Below, piece by piece: positions 35,013 to 41,925 of a stretch of 58,102 nucleotides of DNA. The first letter of the stretch is position 1, and each line of letters begins with the position of its first letter. Location: assembly GCA_017628395.1 (NCBI GenBank), contig JAGBZD010000033.1, positions 1-58,102 of the forward strand, given 5' to 3'. The notes under the pieces are model-generated. The model was not told the origin of the DNA and did not search any database. It worked only from the letters and a program-made list of their open reading frames with translations. Source of the DNA: Paludibacteraceae bacterium (GTDB taxonomy: Bacteria; Bacteroidota; Bacteroidia; Bacteroidales; Paludibacteraceae). The translations under genes were made by a program, and so were the position numbers.

Positions 35013-35075
35013 TTATTCTAGTTCTGCAAGAAAATCTGCTATCAAGGGTCTAAACTTTACCTTGATACTTGCCAT
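35013..35075 (-). pseudogene. N-terminal relic of a second integrase
   Basis: Twenty codons starting MASIKVKFRP, the standard N-terminus of a common Bacteroides tyrosine recombinase family (MASIKVKFRPS...). The similarity then breaks off and the frame closes. It directly follows the 279-aa mobilization membrane gene. It marks the right edge of the cargo insertion as the truncated integrase at 31161 marks the left. Confidence 0.55.
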
Positions 35076-35079
35076 AGGC

Positions 35080-35919
35080 TCATGGTTTTGATTTCTTGTT
35101 TGGGTTATCCTTTGGCTGTTGCTTGTTCTTGATGGACTTGGCTTTGCTCTCCTGTTCCTTTGCCGCTTGCCCTTTGAGTCTTGCTTGCTCTGCAAGGGCG
35201 GCTTGTTTGCGGACAGCCTCTTCATAAGTCTCCACATCTTCACGCATCAGCTCAATCTTTTGGTTATCTCGGTTGAGTTCACATATGTTCTCCAATGTGG
35301 CTATCTGCTCAGCCGAAGCATCGCCTTTCATCTTGATATAGCGGTATTTGAGGTCGTTATCTATGCGGTTTTGGTTGGGTTTCTCTGATATTATTATCCA
35401 AGCAAATAGCCCCAAAATCAGCATCGTTTCTATCACAATAGTCCAACAGACAAATGGTGTTTCAAAGCCAATTCTATGGTGCTTGAAATTGTGAACACCA
35501 TCCTCAATGGTTGTTTTCAGCTTCTGAACAAGCGTCTTGACCTCTTCAGATTTCTGTTCTTGATTCTGCTTTATTTCAGCTAATGAGTTTAGGATCTCGC
35601 TCGAAGATTGCGATTTATTGACAATCGCTTTTACATCCCTAACGCTCTCACCAATGGCACTAAAATTTGAATTGAGAACCTTAGTCTGTTCATCAAGTTT
35701 GCGGTCGGTATGTCGGCAATTAAGCCCTGTGGCATTGGCAACAAGTGCTTTAATCTCCTCTACTAATGCTTCATTAGCATCGTTATCAACAGCCGAACTG
35801 CAATTGTTCTGTTTAGCTTTCTGCAATTCGATTATACCTGTCTCGATTCTCTCCAAGCATCCGTAGATGCCTTCCATAAACGACTCGTGGTCGTTGTGGT
35901 TAAAGTTTTTATTACTCAT
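35080..35919 (-). CDS. Mobilization-associated coiled-coil membrane protein
   Basis: A 279-aa protein with a long helical N-terminal region (1-150), one transmembrane helix ('CWTIVIETMLILGLFAWIIIS', about 158-178), then a charged coiled coil and a Lys/Gln-rich tail. It lies 34 nt downstream of the relaxase on the same strand. Proteins of this build usually follow the relaxase in Bacteroides mobilizable elements. The biochemical role is unknown; it could link the relaxosome to the membrane. Confidence 0.7.
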   Translation of the reverse strand: MSNKNFNHNDHESFMEGIYGCLERIETGIIELQKAKQNNCSSAVDNDANEALVEEIKALVANATGLNCRHTDRKLDEQTKVLNSNFSAIGESVRDVKAIVNKSQSSSEILNSLAEIKQNQEQKSEEVKTLVQKLKTTIEDGVHNFKHHRIGFETPFVCWTIVIETMLILGLFAWIIISEKPNQNRIDNDLKYRYIKMKGDASAEQIATLENICELNRDNQKIELMREDVETYEEAVRKQAALAEQARLKGQAAKEQESKAKSIKNKQQPKDNPNKKSKP

Positions 35920-35953
35920 ATCAATTTGTTTTAAGTGTGAAAAATTTGTTTGC

Positions 35954-36886
35954 TTAGAATCTTATTCCTCGATTCTTTTTTCGCTCCTTCTTCTTTTGTT
36001 TCTGCCAAGAAGGTGGTTGCTCATCCTCTGGTGGAGCATCCGATGGAGCCAATAAGCCTAATCCGTTACTCTCAATAAGGCTATCCATAACGCTGAAATT
36101 TAGCTCTGCTTCTTGTCTTATCGGTCGTTGTTTAGGCTCTATTTCGGTATGCGTTTTCGGCATATCCCAACTTAATTGCTTATCAAGTTTTGAATAACTG
36201 AACTGACGGCTGACATCGGAAGCCTTGAAAGTGTAGCCATCTTTGGTGAAACTCAAGCCCTCATTCTTACCCGTTCTGCGGTTAATCTTGAAGGTCATTC
36301 CAATGCCTTGCTTTTGTAGTTGGTTGCCTAAGTCCCACCAAGTCCTACTGCGTTTCAAAGCTGCCTTAACTGCATTATGAATCTCGTACTTCACCCGTTC
36401 AGGAGCGTGGAGTTTCTGCACATTGGTCTTGCTCTTATCCTCCGCGTAGGTCAATCCGTATTTATCTTTCAGCTTCTTCGTAGCAATCTCATTTCGCTTA
36501 AAATCGTTCTGCGAAGAGATTACTTTACCATCATAGTTGATGCGATTATAGACCAAATGACAATGCGGATTGTCGGTATTATGATGCCTTACCAAGATGA
36601 ATTGAGTGTTCTTAATTCCCATAAGTTGCATATACTCCAATGCTATTTTAGCCATAAACTCATCGCTTAACCGTGGTGCATCTTCGGGCTTAAAACTCAG
36701 TGCAATGTGTCCTAACGGCTGCTTAATTTTCGGATTTAAGAGGCACTGACAGTTGAAACTATCAATCATCTCCTTATTTGTTCCGAGTAATACACCGTCC
36801 GATGCTATGATTTCGGCATCATCTTTTCCCATCACATAGCGTATGCATCCTCCAAAGGATTTTCCCTTCTTGATTTTGCCTATCAT
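35954..36886 (-). CDS. mobB: Relaxase / mobilization nuclease (MobP-type)
   Basis: Nicks oriT and pilots the transferred strand. 310 aa from ATG 36886, which overlaps the MobC stop by ATGA; an in-frame GTG at 36892 is less likely. PF03432 features are present: 'GKSFGGCIRYVMG' with the probable nucleophile Tyr17, and the three-histidine metal motif in 'HHNTDNPHCHLVYNRI' (101-116; H108, H110). A central segment 'TWWDLGNQLQKQGIGM' and a basic C-terminus (KKKERKKN) follow. The length is typical of Bacteroides MobB-like relaxases. It needs a type IV secretion system supplied in trans, since none is in the window. Confidence 0.88.
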   Translation of the reverse strand: MIGKIKKGKSFGGCIRYVMGKDDAEIIASDGVLLGTNKEMIDSFNCQCLLNPKIKQPLGHIALSFKPEDAPRLSDEFMAKIALEYMQLMGIKNTQFILVRHHNTDNPHCHLVYNRINYDGKVISSQNDFKRNEIATKKLKDKYGLTYAEDKSKTNVQKLHAPERVKYEIHNAVKAALKRSRTWWDLGNQLQKQGIGMTFKINRRTGKNEGLSFTKDGYTFKASDVSRQFSYSKLDKQLSWDMPKTHTEIEPKQRPIRQEAELNFSVMDSLIESNGLGLLAPSDAPPEDEQPPSWQKQKKKERKKNRGIRF

Positions 36887-37266
36887 CTGCACCTTTTTTC
36901 TGTAGCCTTGTAGTCGCTTAATACTTCTTTCAACTTGGCAAGCAGTTCCATTACTATATTCTTCGTGCGATAGAATCCCGTCTGATGCGACAGCTTCGTC
37001 AGCTGATTAAGGTTGTTTGCCATACCCGTAAGGTTGCGAATTATGGCTGCATCCTCAGCCGAATGTTTGGCAACAATTCGGGCATCAAAGGCTGAATCTC
37101 GGATGTACTCGGCAAGCGTGCGATTGGCGTTTTTGCTTCGGTGGCGTAGCTTCTCATAGTCGGGCTTTGAGAACTTCACCGTTACCGATTTTGTAAGTCG
37201 TTTCAAGGTGCTTACCTGTGGTCTGCCTCTGGGCTTGGGTTTCGTTATTTTCTTATTATTCATCAT
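36883..37266 (-). CDS. mobC: MobC-like relaxosome accessory protein
   Basis: A 127-aa basic protein. An N-terminal ribbon-helix-helix-like region ('SVTVKFSKPDYEKLRHRSKNANRTLAEYIRDSAF') is followed by the MobC signature 'IRNLTGMANNLNQLTKLSH'. It binds oriT DNA and helps relaxase nicking. The stop overlaps the relaxase start by 4 nt, giving tight coupling. The upstream gap (37267-37641) holds the probable oriT. Confidence 0.85.
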   Translation of the reverse strand: MMNNKKITKPKPRGRPQVSTLKRLTKSVTVKFSKPDYEKLRHRSKNANRTLAEYIRDSAFDARIVAKHSAEDAAIIRNLTGMANNLNQLTKLSHQTGFYRTKNIVMELLAKLKEVLSDYKATEKRCR

Positions 37267-37641
37267 TGCGATTTTTTACTTGGTTATTGATTCTTCAATT
37301 TAGCTTTTCACAATCTGCGACCATCGGGAGCGGATTGCCTCCACCTTCGGGGTGGAGCGAGGTTTTTCGGGTGCAATGGCGGCTTGTCCGACATTTTTCG
37401 GCATCCCGAAAGATAACCTCGCTACACCCCAAGACCGAGGCCTTGCTGCTTCCAGCGTCATTGACGGTTTTCGATGGTTTCGATTGCTTTTTCAGCCTCG
37501 ATTAGCAACAGTTCGTTGTCATAAGTGACCAACAGACTGTGGTCTGTACTTCAGGCTTTCGAGACTGCGGGAGAGCCGTAAAGTAGTACCTCCAGAATGC
37601 CGTCCTTCGGTAGGGCTGGCATTACGGCATGCAGTCCTGCA
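37267..37641. other. Probable origin of transfer (oriT) region
   Basis: A 375-nt gene-free stretch just upstream of mobC-mobB, rich in inverted repeats. CTCCACC/GGTGGAG (37339-37345/37351-37357) forms a TTCG-type hairpin. CGAGGTTTTTCGGG (37358-37371) pairs with CCCGAAAGATAACCTCG (37405-37421). GCCGTAA/TTACGGC (37575-37581/37622-37628) is a third pair. Position and repeat content fit a relaxase recognition and nicking region, but the nick site is not identifiable by eye. Confidence 0.55.
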
Positions 37642-38115
37642 TTACAACTTTCTCCACTGCTCAAAGTCGGCATCGTAGGTGTCGAGGTGTTGACGGGCTA
37701 TGTTCTCAAGCAAGCCCGAAACACTCATCTTTCGACCTCCGAGTTTGCGTACATAATCTTCAAGCCTATCCCTTACCTCGCAACTAACAAATACAGGTTT
37801 GCGGTCGATAATGATAGGTACTTTCAGATAGGCATTGCGGTACTCCTCCAATGAGAGTCTGCGTTGCTTACTGCTTACTCTGCGTTGGATAGTGGGCGGT
37901 TCCTCATCCACAGTTTTGACTTCTGCAATGGATTGTGGTTCGGCTACTGCCCCTCCCTCGATTACAGGGTCTGCAATACCATTCTTTGGATTGAAATCCT
38001 GCAATGCCATTTCAACACTCTTTTTAACTTCGGCATCTTTCGCTGCCGAGGGCGATACGCTCGGACTCATTATTTCAGTCAAAGCGTCTTTTTCAATTGA
38101 TTCGGTCTTTTTCAT
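37642..38115 (-). CDS. DUF3408 domain protein
   Basis: A 157-aa protein. Residues 1-85 are a low-complexity acidic region. The C-terminal 70 residues ('SLEEYRNAYLKVPIIIDRKPVFVSCEVRDRLEDYVRKLGGRKMSVSGLLENI') match DUF3408, a DNA-binding-like domain carried by many Bacteroides conjugative and mobilizable elements near the mob genes. It is probably an accessory or regulatory protein of mobilization. Separated from mobC by the oriT-like region. Confidence 0.82.
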   Translation of the reverse strand: MKKTESIEKDALTEIMSPSVSPSAAKDAEVKKSVEMALQDFNPKNGIADPVIEGGAVAEPQSIAEVKTVDEEPPTIQRRVSSKQRRLSLEEYRNAYLKVPIIIDRKPVFVSCEVRDRLEDYVRKLGGRKMSVSGLLENIARQHLDTYDADFEQWRKL

Positions 38116-38894
38116 ATTTGCAATTTTTTTTGGTTATCACTCCGGTCTCAGTGCGCACATTGACCAATTGTCGTGAGCAAAATAAGTGTGTATAGTTCGG
38201 CAGGTCAAGCAATTGGATTCGGTTAGACAATTAAGTATAGTTCTGCATCTTAGGTAGGTAAACGAATGGTGCGGACTGCTCAAAATTTCCACTATTGGGG
38301 GTGGTGAAGGGTGAATGAGGACTGAATCCTAAAATTAGAGAATTAAGGGCTTAATTTCGATGGTGGATAGACGGACTGCCGAAACATCGGGAGTTGGTCT
38401 ATCCTCAATCATGTTATTACTGATTAGTGGCAATCTGTTTCGGCTGTTCGGGCAAAAGTTTGACAGACGGATAAGTATCGGTTTGACAAACGACAATGCA
38501 GCGAACAAGATCCGAAACGGGCAGTCGCTTTAATTTCTAACTAAGTGTATAGGTGTGATAACTATACTTGATTTGTGAGTAAAACTATTAGCATAGGCAG
38601 TTAAAGTGCCACGAACTACGCCATATACTGCAACAGGCTTGATGAATCATTGTGATGTGATTACTCCTATATTTCTTTGCACCAACAAAACGGGTTAACA
38701 GCGAAAAGAAAAATGATTGTAACGATGGATATGATAGGTTTTAGTGGAGTGATTTATCGCACCGAATATGCAATGATATGTCAGTCTATGACACGTATAG
38801 ACACCCCCATTGCAGTATGATTTTTCGTGCTTTTATTTGCAGTGGAAATAACAACAGAACAAGAAAAATATGTATAACTAAAATATTGACAACA
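38116..38894. other. 779-nt non-coding stretch of the element
   Basis: No convincing gene. It contains GGATAGAC (38365-38372) with inverted GTCTATCC (38397-38404). A near-perfect direct repeat GTTTGACAGACG / GTTTGACAAACG lies at 38458-38469 and 38481-38492. The divergent regulatory sequences of the DUF3408 gene (left) and the first HTH gene (right) should be here. No clear TTTG/TAnnTTTG pair was found. Confidence 0.5.
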
Positions 38895-39206
38895 ATGAAC
38901 ATCATCAGTTTTGAAGAGAGAACCTTTGAGGGAATTGCTGCCAAGTTTGAGTACTTCGTGCAGCGAGTGGATAACCTTTGTCGCCGACACGGTGAGAAGA
39001 AAATTGACGAGTGGATGGATAACCACGATGTATGCCGAAAGCTGCGCATCAGTCCGAGGACATTGCAGACACTCCGTGATAACGGGACGCTTGCATTCAG
39101 CAAGATTGGCAACAAAACCTACTACCGTCCCGAAGATGTTGAACGCATTATCAAAATTGTGGAGGATAGACGCAAGGAAGCCAAATGGCGAGGTCGAACC
39201 ATTTAA
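38895..39206 (+). CDS. HTH_17-family DNA-binding protein (excisionase-like)
   Basis: A 103-aa protein from the ATG at 38895 (MNIISFEERTFEGIAAKF). The first 40 residues are helical. Residues 48-95 form the MerR-like HTH: 'WMDNHDVCRKLRISPRTLQTLRDNGTLAFSKIGNKTYYRPEDVERII'. Such small proteins precede integrase and mob modules in Bacteroides transposons and act as excision or transfer regulators. A paralogue follows after 44 nt. The open frame upstream to 38778 has no family similarity. Confidence 0.8.
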   Translation: MNIISFEERTFEGIAAKFEYFVQRVDNLCRRHGEKKIDEWMDNHDVCRKLRISPRTLQTLRDNGTLAFSKIGNKTYYRPEDVERIIKIVEDRRKEAKWRGRTI

Positions 39207-39250
39207 CCGACTGTAATGAGTAAAGTAACAACAAATAATACTTAGAGCCT

Positions 39251-39562
39251 ATGAACAATGAAATCAGAGAGAAAGACCATGAGTGGGTAAAGATGTTCCA
39301 CTCAAGCATCGACAGGCTATTGATGTCGATTGAGAAGATGTTTGAAAGCCGACAGCTGGGTGCGTTCAACGATGAACTGCTGACCGACAAGGAGGTCGCT
39401 CATATTTTGAAAGTGAGCCGAAGGACTTTACAGGATTACCGCAACAATGGTATCTTGTCTTACATTCAGGTAGGTGGTAAAATCCTCTACCGTACCTCCG
39501 ATGTGCAACGGACAATAATGAGTGGATTCAAGGAGGCATATAGGCTACGGGATAGTGGATAA
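39251..39562 (+). CDS. HTH_17-family DNA-binding protein (second copy)
   Basis: A 103-aa paralogue of the preceding gene: an N-terminal helical part, then 'LLTDKEVAHILKVSRRTLQDYRNNGILSYIQVGGKILYRTSDVQRTI'. Tandem pairs of this size are usual in Bacteroides mobilizable elements and probably act together on excision or transfer promoters. Followed 16 nt later by a perfect inverted repeat that terminates minus-strand transcripts converging on it. Confidence 0.8.
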   Translation: MNNEIREKDHEWVKMFHSSIDRLLMSIEKMFESRQLGAFNDELLTDKEVAHILKVSRRTLQDYRNNGILSYIQVGGKILYRTSDVQRTIMSGFKEAYRLRDSG

Positions 39563-39577
39563 TTGCCAAAAAAGAAT

Positions 39578-39610
39578 AGAGGTTGTGTCATAAATAAAAA
39601 CACAACCTCT
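39578..39610 (-). terminator. Terminator after the tRNA-like RNA
   Basis: AGAGGTTGTGT (39578-39588) pairs perfectly with ACACAACCTCT (39600-39610). Read on the minus strand it is followed by ATTCTTTTTTGG. It starts only 6 nt beyond the 3' end of the tRNA-like structure. Confidence 0.75.
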
Positions 39611-39616
39611 AACTAT

Positions 39617-39725
39617 GTGGGCAGGAAAGGAATCGAACCTTTTATGCGGATCTATTGACTTCGGTCTTTGCCAATTTCAGTACATTTATTTAGTTTGAGC
39701 CCTGCCCAGTCCGCATATTGCCCAC
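39617..39725 (-). ncRNA. tRNA/tmRNA-like structured RNA
   Basis: Read on the minus strand, GTGGGCA (39719-39725) pairs with TGCCCAC (39617-39623) like a 7-bp acceptor stem. ATGCGGA (39710-39716) pairs with TCCGCAT (39644-39650) as a second helix. Between them and the 3' strand lies a perfect T arm: AAAGG, loop TTCGATT, CCTTT (39626-39642). An alternative 7-bp acceptor GGGCAGG/CCTGCCC (39701-39707/39619-39625) gives an 89-nt class-II-tRNA-sized fold. No convincing D arm or anticodon arm is seen. A terminator follows within 6 nt. It could be a degenerate tRNA, a tmRNA-like relic, or a functional tRNA mimic. Confidence 0.45.
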
Positions 39726-39879
39726 CTTACTAAAAATTTACCTAATGTCATCATAGTATTCAGAGATTTATTGAGATTATACAAGCTAATCCATCCAAGT
39801 ACCCACTGGTAAAAGGTAGGCAGAGGACATCCGAATAAATGAACTGAAACTAAACAAATTCCTACGTTCAATCTGTTTG

Positions 39880-40191
39880 TTAGTATGTCAAGGCGAATTT
39901 CAATCCGACTGCCTCCGAAATCATAATGAATGTAGATAGCTGCATATCGGTTTCTCCTTTTTCAAGCATAGCCACATACTCACGCTTCTTGCCAATCTTA
40001 TCTGCAAGCTGCTGTTGGGTAATTCCTGCTGATTTGCGGGCGTTCTTCAACACCTCGGCATAATACCAGGCACGAGACTTCGCATCGAACTCATCACGCG
40101 AAGCAGTACCCTTTGCTCCGTACTCATCGACAAACATGTCCTCTGTGGTAGGAAGATGTTTGAGCTTGTTAATGTCAATCTTTGGTCTCAT
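39880..40191 (-). CDS. higA: HigA-like XRE antitoxin
   Basis: A 103-aa protein with a Cro/C1-type HTH in its C-terminal half ('LKNARKSAGITQQQLADKIGKKREYVAMLEKGETDMQLSTFIMISEAVGL'). The N-terminal region ('TTEDMFVDEYGAKGT') probably contacts the toxin. The start overlaps the toxin stop by 4 nt. In HigBA systems the toxin gene comes first, as here, and the antitoxin represses the shared promoter. Confidence 0.85.
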   Translation of the reverse strand: MRPKIDINKLKHLPTTEDMFVDEYGAKGTASRDEFDAKSRAWYYAEVLKNARKSAGITQQQLADKIGKKREYVAMLEKGETDMQLSTFIMISEAVGLKFALTY

Positions 40192-40520
40192 TGCTGTAAA
40201 CTGTTTAAAATTTGTTCTGCTTTTTGTATCTCTTTCTTATAGTCCTTTGTGGACTTCTTCATAAAACCATTCAAAAGAAGTATCTGCTCGGCTTCAATGA
40301 AGTTATCGTGGTCAATGGTGAAGAGGATTACTCTATACTCATTACCTACAGATATGCGCAACTCATAGAAATCTGTATCTACAAGTTTCTTTACCAACTT
40401 GGTATTTACGACCTTTACATCTGCTAAAATGTTCATCGCATATTTGACCTTGTTCTGAACATTTGCAGGCAGTGAGTTGTAAAACTCATCGAATTCTGTA
40501 CTTCTTATCATAGTTCTCAT
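40188..40520 (-). CDS. higB: HigB-like RelE-superfamily toxin
   Basis: About 110 aa from the ATG at 40520 (MRTMIRSTEFDEF). It is a ribosome-dependent mRNase of the phage-derived Gp49/HigB type: 'NVQNKVKYAMNIL', 'TDFYELRISVGNEYRVILFTID', 'ILLLNGFMKKSTKDYKKEIQKAE'. The GFxKK(S/T) block and the C-terminal basic helix are the family signature. An ATG at 40538 also exists but overlaps the -7 box at 40525-40532, so it is unlikely. It forms a toxin-first operon with higA. Confidence 0.85.
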   Translation of the reverse strand: MRTMIRSTEFDEFYNSLPANVQNKVKYAMNILADVKVVNTKLVKKLVDTDFYELRISVGNEYRVILFTIDHDNFIEAEQILLLNGFMKKSTKDYKKEIQKAEQILNSLQQ

Positions 40521-40524
40521 GTTG

Positions 40525-40555
40525 CAAATGTAATACATTTATTACATTTTACAAA
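40525..40555 (-). promoter_or_regulatory. higBA promoter with palindromic operator
   Basis: On the minus strand TTTG (40552-40555), 19 nt, TACATTTG (40525-40532) is an excellent Bacteroidota promoter. The spacer and -7 box contain the inverted repeat TGTAAT-ACATTT-ATTACA (40529-40546). It lies exactly where a dimeric HigA/HigBA repressor would block RNA polymerase. Confidence 0.7.
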
Positions 40556-40691
40556 GCAAATGCCAAAAAAGTTTACGAAAGAGAGGAAAATCAGCGATGC
40601 GAAGCCAATTATTTTTCTGGAGGGAGTGCAGTTTACCGTCTGCCCAATTATGATTATCGCTAAAAAATATCCCTCTTATGAATAGATACAG

Positions 40692-40741
40692 GAGCAGCGT
40701 ACATTTAGGCTATCAAGTTATTACCTATCTGTACGCTGCTC
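40692..40741. repeat. 50-nt hairpin, possible terminator
   Basis: GAGCAGCGTACA (40692-40703) pairs perfectly with TGTACGCTGCTC (40730-40741), with an additional AGG/CCT inside. The plus-strand flank TTCTTGTGTTTT is mildly T-rich. It lies between higB and the large inverted repeat. Confidence 0.6.
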
Positions 40742-40763
40742 TTCTTGTGTTTTAATTACATTT

Positions 40764-40949
40764 CCGTCAGTCGTTTGTTTCCGTTGCCGATAGCGTCCAT
40801 TGTACAGACGTGAAAGGGGAAAGGTTTTCGGGCTGAATACTCTCCGTAGGAGGAAGATTCTGCCCGAAACGGCTTGCCGCTTGACCTTTTCTCTTTCAGA
40901 AATGTCTGTACTAACTTAATGGACAGCAACGGAAATAAGCGACTGACGG
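40764..40949. repeat. 186-bp large imperfect inverted repeat
   Basis: The two halves are near complements over their whole length. CCGTCAGTCG (40764-40773) matches CGACTGACGG (40940-40949). Further in, TTTCCGTTGC, GTCCATT, GTACAGAC, an AAAGG block and TTTCGGG-GAAT recur inverted on the other side. It lies between higB and the 3' end of the HNH-like gene. Candidates are a MITE or fold-back element, an IS end pair, an att/oriT-like site or a structured RNA. No flanking target duplication is obvious. Confidence 0.6.
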
Positions 40950-40957
40950 GTATTAAA

Positions 40958-41869
40958 TTAAAATTTCAAACTCCAACCATAACACCATTGATTTAACTTC
41001 TCAATGGATGCCATATTATTAAAATAATCCAAATCAGGCATTCGTAGAACTTTAACTTGACTTTTTGAGTCTATTTTTTCCAATTCTTTCACGGCCATCA
41101 AATATGGCACATTTGGCGTAGGGATTAAGACGCATACACGATATAAAAGTTTAAGTCTAAGAGTATAAATCACAAAAAAACCACAATAACGATTATCTTG
41201 TGTTAAATATATTCCATCTGGAATCGGAATGTTCTGCATTGTCCATAACCTATCTGGAACATGAAAGACATCTGGCTCTAATATTTGCTTTCTTAAAGAG
41301 TCATAATATTTGTCAAGTAAAAAAGTATAACCTGTTTTTGCAAAAAGTAGAAGATATGCATTCTTTAGTAAAGCTGCACTAATTCTGCGTTCGTTTCTTT
41401 TCAACGGCACATCTTCCACATTGACGACCTCATTAGGTAGTAATATATTATTGTGAAAATCAATCCAAGTATCAGGTTTATTTCTCTTTGTATCTACCAA
41501 TAATTTAATCGTTCTATCCTCATCTATTTGAAGATTGGCATTTAATAATTGACCATCCTTTTCAATACGAATTTTTCTTTCTGAACATGGTAAGAAAAGG
41601 CGATGTTCTCTAGTTGTAATCGCATTTAACAAATGAATGTCGATATCTGAGCCACAACGACTATTACATTTTCTGCATGTAAGAGCAATTCGATTACCAC
41701 CTAATGACTTTTGAGGGACATCTTCCTCTGTTAAGACATTCTTAACATCTTGCTCACTATACTCATTTAAACATATTGGACATAAATAATCTCCGTTACA
41801 ATTATTCTTTTTTACATATTGAAGATTACTATGCATTCTAATATAATATTCTTTTTTATCCATATTCAT
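40958..41869 (-). CDS. HNH-like zinc-ribbon protein (putative nuclease)
   Basis: A 303-aa AT-rich cargo gene. The N-terminus has two Cys pairs (C30-x2-C33 and C65-x2-C68) flanking 'LTEEDVPQKSLGGNRIALTCRKCNS', the layout of HNH_5-type endonucleases. The first catalytic His expected in 'T-x-E-H-(I/V)-P' is Asp here, so activity is uncertain. The remaining 220 residues are unassigned. ATG at 41869 or 41863, both just after a TACCTTTG -7 box. It may belong to a defence or mobile-intron-like function; only the zinc-ribbon part supports the call. Confidence 0.55.
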   Translation of the reverse strand: MNMDKKEYYIRMHSNLQYVKKNNCNGDYLCPICLNEYSEQDVKNVLTEEDVPQKSLGGNRIALTCRKCNSRCGSDIDIHLLNAITTREHRLFLPCSERKIRIEKDGQLLNANLQIDEDRTIKLLVDTKRNKPDTWIDFHNNILLPNEVVNVEDVPLKRNERRISAALLKNAYLLLFAKTGYTFLLDKYYDSLRKQILEPDVFHVPDRLWTMQNIPIPDGIYLTQDNRYCGFFVIYTLRLKLLYRVCVLIPTPNVPYLMAVKELEKIDSKSQVKVLRMPDLDYFNNMASIEKLNQWCYGWSLKF

Positions 41870-41877
41870 TTTTTTTG

Positions 41878-41885
41878 CAAAGGTA
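41878..41885 (-). promoter_or_regulatory. -7 box of the HNH-like gene
   Basis: The minus strand reads TACCTTTG 9-16 nt before the ATG, suggesting a very short leader. The -33 element is weak (TTG about 22 nt upstream). Confidence 0.45.
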
Positions 41886-41925
41886 CATTAATACAACTAA
41901 TTAAGGACAATGCTTTCACTTTTTA

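Noticed and set aside
39686-39871. 61-codon minus-strand ORF between higA and the tRNA-like RNA
   Set aside because: It has a weak start and overlaps the structured RNA. Its composition does not look coding.
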